A DNA stretch of 19,232 nucleotides, taken from Moraxellaceae bacterium (GTDB lineage: Bacteria; Pseudomonadota; Gammaproteobacteria; Pseudomonadales; UBA3067). The notes beneath the pieces are model-generated. The model was not told where the DNA came from. It searched no databases and saw only the letters and a program-made list of their open reading frames with translations. Shown here in pieces: positions 7,963 through 15,289 of the stretch. The number at the start of each line of letters is the position of its first letter. The first letter of the stretch is position 1. The DNA lies in contig NVTH01000208.1 in assembly GCA_002401525.1 (NCBI GenBank), positions 1-19,232 on the forward strand, given 5' to 3'. The translations under genes were made by a program, and so were the position numbers.

Positions 7963-8388
7963 ATGGTAGCCGATACAATTAGAAACTCTTTGTCTGCGCC
8001 CTCGCCGGTGGGGGCTTATCCTCATGCCAGAAAGGCTGGATCGTTGTTATTCCTCTCGGGTGTAGGTCCTCGAAAGAAAGGCTGCAGTGAGATTCCGGGT
8101 GTTCAAATGGACAAGCAAAACAACATCCAAAGTTACAATATTGAAGACCAATGCCACAGCGTATTTGAAAATGTGCGCTTGATTCTCGAAGAGTGTGGCT
8201 CGAGCTGGGAAAATTTAGTGGACGTCACCGTATTTCTTACCAATATGAAAGATGACTTTGCTAGTTACAATAAGCTATACGGAAAATATTTCGCAAACAA
8301 TGCGCCTTGCCGAACCACGGTGGAAGTCAATTGTTTACCTACTCCCATCGCAATTGAACTGAAATGTATTGCAGTGCTTGACGATTGA
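7963..8388 (+). CDS. nbaF: 2-aminomuconate deaminase (RidA/YjgF family)
   Basis: This 141-residue RidA-fold protein has the family motifs SPVGAYPHARKAGSLLFLSG, VFENVRLILEECGSSWENLVDVTVFL and PCRTTVEVNCLP with the conserved substrate-binding Arg (residue 117 here). Its length and the GVGPRKKG insertion match 2-aminomuconate deaminases, which release ammonia from 2-aminomuconate to give 4-oxalocrotonate. General RidA enamine/imine deaminases are shorter (about 128 residues). Its position right after the semialdehyde dehydrogenase supports this. I prefer ATG 7963 because GTGAG sits 7 nt upstream; the frame could also start at GTG 7951. It lies 39 bases after the dehydrogenase stop. Confidence 0.9.
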   Translation: MVADTIRNSLSAPSPVGAYPHARKAGSLLFLSGVGPRKKGCSEIPGVQMDKQNNIQSYNIEDQCHSVFENVRLILEECGSSWENLVDVTVFLTNMKDDFASYNKLYGKYFANNAPCRTTVEVNCLPTPIAIELKCIAVLDD

Positions 8389-8458
8389 CAAACGTAATCT
8401 CTGAATGAGTTGTAATTTATCGGTCTAAATTATTTTACTGAAAGCAATAGGCAAGGCG

Positions 8459-8983
8459 ATGGCCAATTTACTACCCCCAATTAATTTTAAACAATGGATT
8501 GAAGAACACCGCGATCAACTTAAACCGCCGGTGTGTAATAAGGAAGTTTATCCAAACGGTGATTACATCATTATGGTGGTGGGCGGTCCTAATGGTCGCA
8601 GAGACTACCATTACAATGAAGGCGCTGAATTTTTTTATCAACTTGAAGGTGAGATGCTTTTAAAAACCATTCAAAATGGTGAGCCGGTAGATTACCCGCT
8701 TACGGCCGGAGATATTTTCCTCTTACCGCCAAAGACGCCCCACTCGCCAGTACGCTTTGAAAATTCAATTGGTTTAGTGGTAGAAAGTAAACGCCGACCT
8801 GAAGAAAAGGACGGTTTAATGTGGTTCTGTGAACATTGCCATAGCAAATTATACGAAGAGTATTTTCACCTGACAAGCATTGAGAAAGATTTTTTACCGG
8901 TGTTCGAGCGCTTTATCAATTCCGAATCATTACGGACCTGCAGCAATTGTTCAGAAATTATGCCTGCCAATAATAAATTGTAA
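8459..8983 (+). CDS. nbaC: 3-hydroxyanthranilate 3,4-dioxygenase
   Basis: This 174-residue cupin opens the ring of 3-hydroxyanthranilate to 2-amino-3-carboxymuconate semialdehyde (ACMS). The iron ligands His51, Glu57 (HYNEGAEFF) and His95 (TPHSPVR) are at the same positions as in the characterised Cupriavidus metallidurans enzyme. The substrate-contacting Arg47 and Arg99 are also present. The C-terminal rubredoxin-like metal site of bacterial enzymes is intact: CEHC (Cys124, Cys127) and CSNC (Cys161, Cys164). The protein is full length with no gaps. It lies 70 bases after the deaminase gene. An AAGG-like sequence precedes the ATG at short spacing. Product and neighbour agree: the next gene decarboxylates ACMS. 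Confidence 0.97.
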   Translation: MANLLPPINFKQWIEEHRDQLKPPVCNKEVYPNGDYIIMVVGGPNGRRDYHYNEGAEFFYQLEGEMLLKTIQNGEPVDYPLTAGDIFLLPPKTPHSPVRFENSIGLVVESKRRPEEKDGLMWFCEHCHSKLYEEYFHLTSIEKDFLPVFERFINSESLRTCSNCSEIMPANNKL

Positions 8984-9010
8984 TGGCTACTCATGGTGCA
9001 TGACAAACAA

Positions 9011-9058
9011 ATCGAACTGTAAACCGAACTAAATATTGAACTCATAATTGAACTGTAA
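9011..9058 (+). repeat. Degenerate 12-bp tandem repeat (four units) upstream of the decarboxylase gene
   Basis: GAACT occurs at 9014, 9026, 9038 and 9050, an exact 12-base period. The units read atcGAACTgtaa, accGAACTaaat, attGAACTcata, attGAACTgtaa. The first and last differ at one position. The array fills most of the gap between the dioxygenase stop and the decarboxylase ATG, which has no Shine-Dalgarno sequence. Function is unknown. Confidence 0.7.
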
Positions 9059-9069
9059 CCCCGTACAAT

Positions 9070-10107
9070 ATGCCTTTAAAAATAGATATACACACCCACA
9101 TTCTGCCCAAAGACTGGCCTGATTTAAAACAGCGTTACGGTTACGGCGGCTGGGTTCAGTTGGAGCACAGTATCGCTACTGGGGGCGGCTGCGGTTGTGC
9201 GAAAATGCTAAAAGACGGCAAAGTATTTCGAGAAATAGAATCCAATTGTTGGGACCCTCAAATTAGAATCGAAGAATACAAAAGCCACCAAACTCAAGTG
9301 CAGGTGTTGTCGACAGTGCCGGTTATGTTCAACTATTGGGCCAAGCCCAAAGACACGCTCGATTTGGCCAAACGCTTAAATGATCACCTTGCAGAAGTAG
9401 TCAATCTTTATCCGCATCATTTTGTAGGCCTCGCCACCTTACCCATGCAAGCGCCAGATTTAGCCGTCTTAGAGTTAGAACGTTGTATCAAGGAATTAGG
9501 CTTGAGCGGTGCGCAAATCGGCTCTCACATTAATCAATGGAATTTAGATGATGAGCAGCTGTTTCCAGTATTCCAAGCGTGTGAAGAATTAGGCGCGGCA
9601 CTATTTATACATCCCTGGGACATGATGGGCGCAGACCGAATGAAAAAATATTGGTTACCCTGGTTGGTAAGCATGCCCGCTGAAACCAGTTTAGCCATAT
9701 GCTCAATGATATTTGGTGGAGTCCTCGAACGCTTGCCGAAATTACGCGTTGCTTTTGCCCATGGTGGCGGATCATTCCCTTCGACTTTAGGTCGCATAGA
9801 ACATGGCTTTAAAGTGCGTCCTGATTTATGTGCCATTGACAATAATATTAACCCAAGGCATTACGCCAAAAAGATTTACTACGACTCACTAGTGCATGAT
9901 CCTTTAATGATGCGCTACCTACTCGATTTAGTAGGGCCTGAACAAATTGCTCTGGGCAGTGACTATCCGTTTCCATTAGGCGATTTGCAGCCTGGGAAGC
10001 TGATTGATGAACTGGGCATTAGCGACCAAGCACGGCAGCGTATTTTTCACGGCACAGCGCTTGAGTGGCTTAATTTACCTGCCAGCCAATTCGCACAAGG
10101 TGGTTGA
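9070..10107 (+). CDS. nbaD: 2-amino-3-carboxymuconate-6-semialdehyde decarboxylase (ACMSD)
   Basis: This 345-residue amidohydrolase-superfamily enzyme decarboxylates ACMS to 2-aminomuconate semialdehyde, steering flux away from quinolinate. Zinc ligands are visible in order: His8 and His10 (DIHTHILP), His181 (FIHPWD), His231 (FAHGGGSFP) and Asp298 (GSDYPFP). They correspond to His9, His11, His177, His228 and Asp294 of the Pseudomonas fluorescens enzyme. An arginine after the His231 motif (GRIEHGFKVRPDLC) matches the substrate-binding region. Length fits the family. It follows the dioxygenase gene by 86 bases, which contain a 12-bp tandem repeat, and is 6 bases ahead of the cyclase-family gene. 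The ATG at 9070 lacks an obvious Shine-Dalgarno sequence. Confidence 0.96.
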   Translation: MPLKIDIHTHILPKDWPDLKQRYGYGGWVQLEHSIATGGGCGCAKMLKDGKVFREIESNCWDPQIRIEEYKSHQTQVQVLSTVPVMFNYWAKPKDTLDLAKRLNDHLAEVVNLYPHHFVGLATLPMQAPDLAVLELERCIKELGLSGAQIGSHINQWNLDDEQLFPVFQACEELGAALFIHPWDMMGADRMKKYWLPWLVSMPAETSLAICSMIFGGVLERLPKLRVAFAHGGGSFPSTLGRIEHGFKVRPDLCAIDNNINPRHYAKKIYYDSLVHDPLMMRYLLDLVGPEQIALGSDYPFPLGDLQPGKLIDELGISDQARQRIFHGTALEWLNLPASQFAQGG

Positions 10108-10113
10108 CGGCGA

Positions 10114-11016
10114 ATGGCCTTAATCCTAAAGGTTCAACTAGAATCGCAAACTTACTCAGTGGATTTAGAGGCGGCTTATGACCTTTCGATCCCGATTATT
10201 TTCGACGGCCCTCAAGTGAATCATTTCGGAGCGCCGCAGGCTACTAGCGTACCTCTACAAGTAGGCAGTTACGTTGGTAGCACAGGTACTGGTGGCAGCT
10301 GTAATGCCAGCCAAATCACTATGACACCTCACTGCAACGGCACCCATACAGAATGCGCAGGCCATATAATCAATGAGAAATTATCAGTGCTAGACGTGCT
10401 GAAAGAAGAATTATGTTTAGCGCGTTTAATTTCTGTTGTTGCTGAGAAAGGCGCTCAATGCAACGACCAATACCACCCCATTAAAGAAGCCGACGATTTA
10501 ATTATTTCGAAATTGGAATTGGAAAATTCACTCGCAGCCGTCCCGAACACAACCAACACCGTTACTGAAATTGCCCATCAAGCTTTGATCGTGCGGGTTC
10601 TCCCTAACCCAAAAGAAAAGTGCTCCCGAGTTTACACAGCTAAAAATCCCCCAGCATATTTTTCGACTGAAGCGATGGCTTATCTTTCCGCACTGAAGCT
10701 AAAACATTTATTAGTAGATCTGCCTTCGTTGGATCGTATGTACGACAGCGGCTTGTTAAGTAATCATCACCAATGGTGGAATATACCTCAACGACAGACA
10801 GCTGAGAGTATTTCAAAGCCTAACGCAGAATCTAAAATTAATCGTACGGTGACAGAATTAATCTATGTGGATGACGCCATTGACGATGGATATTATGTAT
10901 TAAATCTGCAAATCCCAGCAATCCAAGGCGACGCAGTGCCGAGTCGCCCTTTACTCTACCCTCTTAAATCTTTTTCAGCAGCCACAGCAATGAAATCAAC
11001 GGAAATACCCCTTTAA
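10114..11016 (+). CDS. Cyclase-family metal hydrolase, putative kynurenine formamidase
   Basis: This 300-residue protein carries a cyclase-family (PF04199-type) metal site HCNGTHTECAGH (His73, His78, Glu80, His84). Classic KynB has H-x3-H-x-D; here the first His is one residue further away and Asp is replaced by Glu. The C-terminal part (about 190-260: LKHLLVDLPSLDRMYDSGLLSNHHQWW, then TVTELIYVDDAIDDGYYVLNLQ) also fits the family. Because it lies 6 bases after the decarboxylase and 16 bases before kynureninase, the likely reaction is hydrolysis of N-formylkynurenine to kynurenine and formate. This is inferred from context and family. It is about 90 residues longer than KynB, so it is a distinct subfamily and I give no symbol. 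Confidence 0.8.
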   Translation: MALILKVQLESQTYSVDLEAAYDLSIPIIFDGPQVNHFGAPQATSVPLQVGSYVGSTGTGGSCNASQITMTPHCNGTHTECAGHIINEKLSVLDVLKEELCLARLISVVAEKGAQCNDQYHPIKEADDLIISKLELENSLAAVPNTTNTVTEIAHQALIVRVLPNPKEKCSRVYTAKNPPAYFSTEAMAYLSALKLKHLLVDLPSLDRMYDSGLLSNHHQWWNIPQRQTAESISKPNAESKINRTVTELIYVDDAIDDGYYVLNLQIPAIQGDAVPSRPLLYPLKSFSAATAMKSTEIPL

Positions 11017-11032
11017 TGTTGAAAAAAAGCCA

Positions 11033-12325
11033 ATGAGCAAGGCCATGAATTTTGAGTTTTCGTTAGACCCAAATTTGCCGTCGCTAATGGACGAGCAGGA
11101 TCCGTTGGCTACTTTGCGCGAAGAGTTTTATATTCCCTGTCACGAGAATAAGCAGGAGCTTGTTTATTTTTGTGGTAATTCTCTAGGCTTACAACCACGA
11201 CGCACAGCCGAATACACCCAAGAAGTATTAAGCCAATGGCAATCACTTGCAGTGAAAGGCCATTTCGAGGGCCCTTATCCCTGGATGCCCTATCACGAAT
11301 TTCTTACCGAGGCTTTAGCGCAGTTGGTGGGCGCGCTGCCGGAAGAGGTCGTGGCAATGAACTCGCTCACTGCCAATTTGCATTTAATGATGGCGACCTT
11401 TTTTAGGCCCAATCAAAAACGCAACAAAATAGTCATTGAGCAGCATGCTTTCCCATCCGACTACTACGCAGTGGAGTCACAACTTATTCATCATCAGCTT
11501 GATCCTAAAATTCACCTTATCACTCTAGCCCACAGAGAGGATCTGCTATTTTATACTGAAGACTGGTTGGATCTAATTCACCAACAAGGCGAATCCATCG
11601 CCCTGCTAATTATTCCTGGTGTTCATTACTATTCGGGACAGTTTCTTGATTTAAAAACCATCACTGAAGCGGCTCATGCAAAAGGCTGTTTAGTGGGCGT
11701 GGATCTAGCCCACGCGGTAGGCAACACGGTGCTTTCCCTGCATCAGTGGGAAGTAGATTTTGCAGTGTGGTGCCATTACAAATACGTTAATTCTGGTCCC
11801 GGTGCGGTAGGCGGCTGTTTTGTTCACCAACGTCATGCAAAAAACACTTCACTTCCAAGGCTCTCCGGCTGGTGGGGGCATGACAAAGAAAGTCGATTTC
11901 AAATGAATGCTCAATTCCAAGCCATTGCGAGTGCGGATGGGTGGCAGCTATCGAATCCTCCAATCGTATCCCTCGCAGCCATTCGCGCGTCGTTGGATGT
12001 ATTTTCAAAGGCTGGAGGAATGCTGCCTTTGCGAAAAAAATCAAAACAACTGACTGGGTATTTTGAATATTTAATCAGCCAGCAATTAAGTGAACAAATT
12101 AAATTAATTACGCCCTCCGATCCAGAGCAACGCGGCTGCCAACTGTCTATGGTAATCAACTCCCCAAAAACTTCGGGTAAAGCGTTGTACCAACACTTAA
12201 ATGATCAAGGCGTGAGTGTGGATTGGCGCGAGCCAAACGTCATTCGCGCTACCCCCGTGCCTTTATACAATCGTTATCAAGAGGTGTATCAGCTGGTGGA
12301 AATATTAAAAGAGCAACTGTTATGA
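11033..12325 (+). CDS. kynU: Kynureninase
   Basis: This 430-residue PLP-dependent fold-type I hydrolase cleaves 3-hydroxykynurenine (or kynurenine) to 3-hydroxyanthranilate (or anthranilate) and alanine. Signatures are YFCGNSLGLQPRR near the N-terminus, the substrate loop FEGPYPWMPYHEFL, MNSLTANLHLMM, VGVDLAHAVGN with Asp224 and His227, and the Schiff-base lysine Lys250 in WCHYKYVNSGPGA. The C-terminal domain ends in a typical small-domain sequence (DWREPNVIRATPVPLYNRYQ). It is full length. Two in-frame ATGs (residues 1 and 5) are possible starts. Its stop overlaps the start of the monooxygenase gene in an ATGA, implying translational coupling. Confidence 0.97.
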   Translation: MSKAMNFEFSLDPNLPSLMDEQDPLATLREEFYIPCHENKQELVYFCGNSLGLQPRRTAEYTQEVLSQWQSLAVKGHFEGPYPWMPYHEFLTEALAQLVGALPEEVVAMNSLTANLHLMMATFFRPNQKRNKIVIEQHAFPSDYYAVESQLIHHQLDPKIHLITLAHREDLLFYTEDWLDLIHQQGESIALLIIPGVHYYSGQFLDLKTITEAAHAKGCLVGVDLAHAVGNTVLSLHQWEVDFAVWCHYKYVNSGPGAVGGCFVHQRHAKNTSLPRLSGWWGHDKESRFQMNAQFQAIASADGWQLSNPPIVSLAAIRASLDVFSKAGGMLPLRKKSKQLTGYFEYLISQQLSEQIKLITPSDPEQRGCQLSMVINSPKTSGKALYQHLNDQGVSVDWREPNVIRATPVPLYNRYQEVYQLVEILKEQLL

Positions 12326-13695
12326 AACGGGAGACCATTACACTCATTGGCGCTGGTTTAGTGGGATCATTACTGGCAATTTATTTAGGGCGTAAAGGCT
12401 TTCCGGTGGAGGTTTATGAAAAACGTCCCGACATGCGCAAAGAAAGCATTTCAGCCGGGCGGTCAATTAACTTAGCCCTCGCCAATCGAGGCATCGCTGC
12501 TTTAAAACAAGTGGGTGTGTTCGAAGCGGTAAAGAAAATCATTATTGCCATGGAAGGCCGAGAAATTCATGACCTAAAGGGCGTTACCAACTTCCAACCC
12601 TACGGCCGACGAGAAGAGGAAGTGATCTATTCAATTTCTCGCGCAGCACTAAATTGTTTGTTAATGGATCGTGCAGAAGCCACAGGTAACGTGACACTAT
12701 TTTTTAATCAGTCTTTTGAATCTATCGATCTAAATCAAAACACAATCACCTGTCAAAATACTCTTAATCATTCCTACGACCAGTACTCGTTTAATCGCGT
12801 AATCGGCACAGACGGTAGCAATTCAAAAATTAAAACCATTATCCATCAACGTCATGACCTACAAGCCGGCTTTGATCCCCTTCCCCACGGCTATAAAGAA
12901 CTTTCTATCCCTGCGGATTCAACAGGCCAACATCAAATTTCACCCAATGCCCTACATATATGGCCCCGTGGGCAATACATGAGCATTGCCCTTCCCAACT
13001 TGGATGGTAGTTTTACCGTTACTCTATTTTTACCCCATGAAGGGGAATGTAGCTTTGAGCACCTATTAAAGAAAGGTCAATTAGAAGCGTTTTTTAAACG
13101 GGAGTTTTGTGATCTTAATTTGTTGATACAGGATTTAGATCAGCAATTCGACCAAAACCCCATCGGCAACTTAGCGACGGTTAAAAGCGAGACCTGGCAT
13201 TATGAAGACAAACTACTCATTCTAGGAGACGCCGCACATGCCATCGTGCCCTTTCACGGCCAAGGGATGAATTGTGGTTTTGAAGATTGTTTAACGTTTA
13301 ACGAGTTGCTAGAAACCGAATCCTCATGGAGTGTCTTGTTTAATAAGGTGCAAATCCAGCGAAAACCGAATACCGATGCCATTGCAGAAATGTCTTTAGA
13401 AAACTATCAAGAAATGAGATCCGATGTTTTAGACCCAAAATATAGGCTCAAACAAGCAGTCGCGTTTAAATTGGAAGCACATTTTCCTAATCAATTTATA
13501 CCCAGATACAGCATGGTGATGTTTCATCGAATGCCATATAAAGAGGCCCAGCAGCGCAGCCTAATTCAAGCGCGGATATTGGATCAACTCTGTAATCACA
13601 TTGAACATATCGATGATTTGAATATTGCTTTGGCTCAGGAATTAGTGAATAAAGAGCTGGCTACGCCTGTGGGCGTAGTTCAATCTGCTGAGTAA
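12322..13695 (+). CDS. kmo: Kynurenine 3-monooxygenase
   Basis: This 457-residue FAD-dependent aromatic hydroxylase converts kynurenine to 3-hydroxykynurenine with NADPH and O2. Visible motifs are the dinucleotide-binding GAGLVGS (residues 10-16), the KMO-typical AGRSINLALANRG (45-57), the DG-type motif IGTDGSNSKIK, and GDAAHAIVPFHGQGMNCGFEDC (302-323), nearly identical to the eukaryotic enzyme. The C-terminal membrane anchor of mitochondrial KMO is missing, as usual in bacteria. The start is ATG 12322, overlapping the kynureninase stop by four bases (ATGA). An upstream extension of the frame exists but lies inside kynU and is not credible. A 7-bp hairpin (13661-13678) sits inside the 3' end of the gene. 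It is the last gene of the operon. Confidence 0.97.
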   Translation: MKRETITLIGAGLVGSLLAIYLGRKGFPVEVYEKRPDMRKESISAGRSINLALANRGIAALKQVGVFEAVKKIIIAMEGREIHDLKGVTNFQPYGRREEEVIYSISRAALNCLLMDRAEATGNVTLFFNQSFESIDLNQNTITCQNTLNHSYDQYSFNRVIGTDGSNSKIKTIIHQRHDLQAGFDPLPHGYKELSIPADSTGQHQISPNALHIWPRGQYMSIALPNLDGSFTVTLFLPHEGECSFEHLLKKGQLEAFFKREFCDLNLLIQDLDQQFDQNPIGNLATVKSETWHYEDKLLILGDAAHAIVPFHGQGMNCGFEDCLTFNELLETESSWSVLFNKVQIQRKPNTDAIAEMSLENYQEMRSDVLDPKYRLKQAVAFKLEAHFPNQFIPRYSMVMFHRMPYKEAQQRSLIQARILDQLCNHIEHIDDLNIALAQELVNKELATPVGVVQSAE

Positions 13696-13704
13696 CGCCA
13701 CCAT

Positions 13705-13774
13705 CTTCGCGGGAGTGACGTTATTAAAGGAAATGGCATAGGTAAATAAAAATATTGAAGGCATCAAAAGCATT
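13705..13774 (+). repeat. Degenerate third copy of the REP half-element and its flank
   Basis: Ten bases after the kmo stop, cttcgcgggagtgacg (13705-13720) matches the right arm of the REP pair (13948-13963) at 15 of 16 positions. Similarity continues loosely through an 'aaatggc...tattgaag...aaaagca' tract also found after the right arm (about 13964-14014). This suggests an old duplication of a unit of about 70 bases. No left half is present here. Confidence 0.5.
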
Positions 13775-13813
13775 GCGGTTCAATTTCCTGATTAACCGGA
13801 ATAAACTCTCCGC

Positions 13814-13841
13814 CGTCATTCCCGCGAAGGCGGGAATCCAT
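13814..13841 (+). repeat. REP-type palindromic element, left arm of a REPIN-like pair
   Basis: This 28-nt element contains its own palindrome (ATTCCCGC-gaag-GCGGGAAT). Its exact reverse complement lies at 13936-13963. The sequence type is a widespread proteobacterial extragenic palindrome. When transcribed it can form a stable hairpin at the 3' end of the kynurenine operon and may act in transcript end formation or stability. That role is inference. Confidence 0.8.
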
Positions 13842-13935
13842 CGGGTTCAAAACAATGAAGTCAGATCGATTCTGCTGTCATGTTTTCGCTCGATCTAAAG
13901 GGTACTGAACTGGCTAGAAATCAGCTCCAATCAAC

Positions 13936-13963
13936 ATGGATTCCCGCCTTCGCGGGAATGACG
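13936..13963 (-). repeat. REP-type palindromic element, right arm of a REPIN-like pair
   Basis: This is an exact 28/28 inverted copy of the element at 13814-13841, separated from it by 94 bases of unrelated sequence. Two REPs in opposite orientation with a short spacer is the REPIN layout, which is mobilised as a unit by RAYT-type transposases. No transposase gene is in the window, so any mobilising enzyme would have to be elsewhere. Confidence 0.8.
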
Positions 13964-14098
13964 ATGGTGGAGGTAATGGCGCATGCGTATATAGCAATAC
14001 TGAAGATATAAAAAGCAAAATTAGGCAAATAAATTACTGAGATATATTTTTACTTTCTGGAACGGTCAAGGGACAGATAAAGTTATCACTATTACAGG

Positions 14099-14341
14099 CT
14101 AAGTTTCTTTCTCAATCGCATAGATTTCTTCATCAATGGATTCAATCTTCGATTCAAATACAGCGCGCGCGTCTTGAAGTCCCTTATTATAATAATGAGC
14201 GCCTATTCCTTTGGAGAAAAACTCCAAAAGAAACTCCGCTTCAAACTGACCAATTTCTTGATGAAGTTCGTCATCAAAATAAGTGCGAAGCTTATGAACC
14301 ATTGAAGCTAGCGCTTCTTTGGTAAATTCTATGTCTGACAT
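14099..14341 (-). CDS. DUF2164 family protein
   Basis: This 80-residue acidic protein matches DUF2164 across its length: FTKEALASMVHKLRTYFDDE, then ELHQEIGQFEAEFLLEFFSK, then GAHYYNKGLQDARAVFESKI. The family is a small cytosolic protein of unknown function common in proteobacteria. It is predicted all-helical here. It lies about 130 bases downstream of the transporter remnant on the same strand. The ATG at 14341 has only a weak Shine-Dalgarno sequence. Confidence 0.88.
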   Translation of the reverse strand: MSDIEFTKEALASMVHKLRTYFDDELHQEIGQFEAEFLLEFFSKGIGAHYYNKGLQDARAVFESKIESIDEEIYAIEKET

Positions 14342-14474
14342 CGATTGAGTATTCCGTTTTTAGGCAATAATTTACTGGCCCATATTGCCCTTTGCAATGC
14401 CACTTTGCCATTCTTTTTTTAAGCGGATCAATCTTAATTTGCTCTGCATCCATTTCCTATCATTGGTATGCCGT

Positions 14475-15041
14475 TTATGCAGCAATATCGCGGTCGCTGG
14501 CACCTTGAAGATTGTCGTCATCTGATTTCTTCGAACTACCACCGAATAAATCATCAAAAAATATAAGCAGTGAGGGCAATATAAAAAGGTCAAACGCAAG
14601 TGCTAAAAAGAAGATAGCCGCCAGTACATTATTCTGGTCCCGAGTGGGCAGAAAGCCTGATAAGTTTGAGGCTAGCATTGCACACCCAAAGATTAGGGTA
14701 CTCATTATCAGTGCAACGGCGGAGTTTTCTAATACATACTTGACCGCTATTTCTGAAGTCAGCCCCTTCTTCTTTGCATCCAAATATTTCACTAATATAT
14801 GAGCGGTATCGTCGATAATCAGCCCTAAACTAATGGCATACGCCAAAGCAACATTCTGACCAATCGATCCCTTCCACAGTCCCCAGGCACCAAAAATCAT
14901 TAAAGGCGGAAGAAGGTTGGGGATTATACTAATAAGTCTGTATTTTAAAGAGCCGGACGCCAGAATCATTATTAATGTAACAAGTAATAAGATAATGGCT
15001 AAACCTTTGTTAGCGCGCCATAAACTACAGCCTGGATATTT
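14475..15041 (-). pseudogene. C-terminal remnant of an MMPL/RND-type transporter
   Basis: The open frame encodes only the last transmembrane domain of an RND/MMPL exporter: a first helix (GLAIILLLVTLIMILASG), the connecting LKYRLISIIPNLLPPLMIFG, the conserved AISLGLIIDDTAHILVKYLDAKKKG (helix with the Asp-Asp proton-relay-type pair), then VALIMSTLIFGCAMLASNLSGF and FFLALAFDLFILPSLLIFF. Full transporters are about 750-1000 residues; about 190 codons remain and an in-frame TAG at 15042-15044 ends the frame upstream. From ATG 14969 a 164-residue product could still be made. No clear transporter sequence was found between 15045 and 15289, so this looks like a truncation and not a single frameshift. 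The neighbouring hydroxylase gene may have arrived at the break, or the transporter may simply have decayed. Confidence 0.75.
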
Positions 15042-15044
15042 CTA

Positions 15045-15289
15045 AACATTTAAAATTTCGAGATTTCCCATTAGGAGAAATATTCCTATCCACTGGATTT
15101 AGGCTTTGGAATATATTCGACTAAAGGAAATGGGGAAATGGCCTCAATAAAACGAAGACTTATGTCTCGCTGGGTCCATTAAACCGGAATATTATTGTTA
15201 TTATTTTAAGAAATATTAGGCTTAGGGAAGGCTACCAGATTACGACTGGTAGCCCCTGCCTATTTGTAAAGATTGAGAGAGAATTTAAA
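15045..15289. other. Short intergenic region upstream of the transporter remnant
   Basis: Stops interrupt every minus-strand frame. A short open stretch on the minus strand (about 15080-15165, encoding RDISLRFIEAISPFPLVEYI) might be eroded coding sequence but I cannot match it to the transporter. The right end holds the terminator-like hairpin of the hydroxylase gene. Confidence 0.4.
15230..15254 (-). terminator. Terminator-like hairpin after the membrane hydroxylase gene
   Basis: A perfect 9-bp stem (GGCTACCAG / CTGGTAGCC) with a 7-nt loop begins 35 bases beyond the stop of the hydroxylase gene. There is no proper U-run directly after the stem on the minus strand, so termination may be inefficient or the hairpin may serve to stabilise the transcript. 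Confidence 0.5.

Noticed and set aside
12223..12321. Upstream extension of the kynurenine monooxygenase reading frame
   Set aside because: It lies inside kynU in another frame and precedes the natural N-terminus MKRETITLIGAGLVG; the ATGA overlap start is far better.
13661..13678. Hairpin CTACGCC / GGCGTAG as operon terminator
   Set aside because: It lies within the kmo coding sequence and has no U-run; the REP elements downstream are better candidates for the transcript end.
13814..13963. CRISPR-like repeats
   Set aside because: There are only two full copies, in inverted orientation and each internally palindromic, with no regular spacers; they are REP-type elements.
14372..14599. Minus-strand open frame of 75 codons near the transporter remnant
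   Set aside because: It overlaps the transporter 3' end in another frame and its product shows no recognisable pattern.
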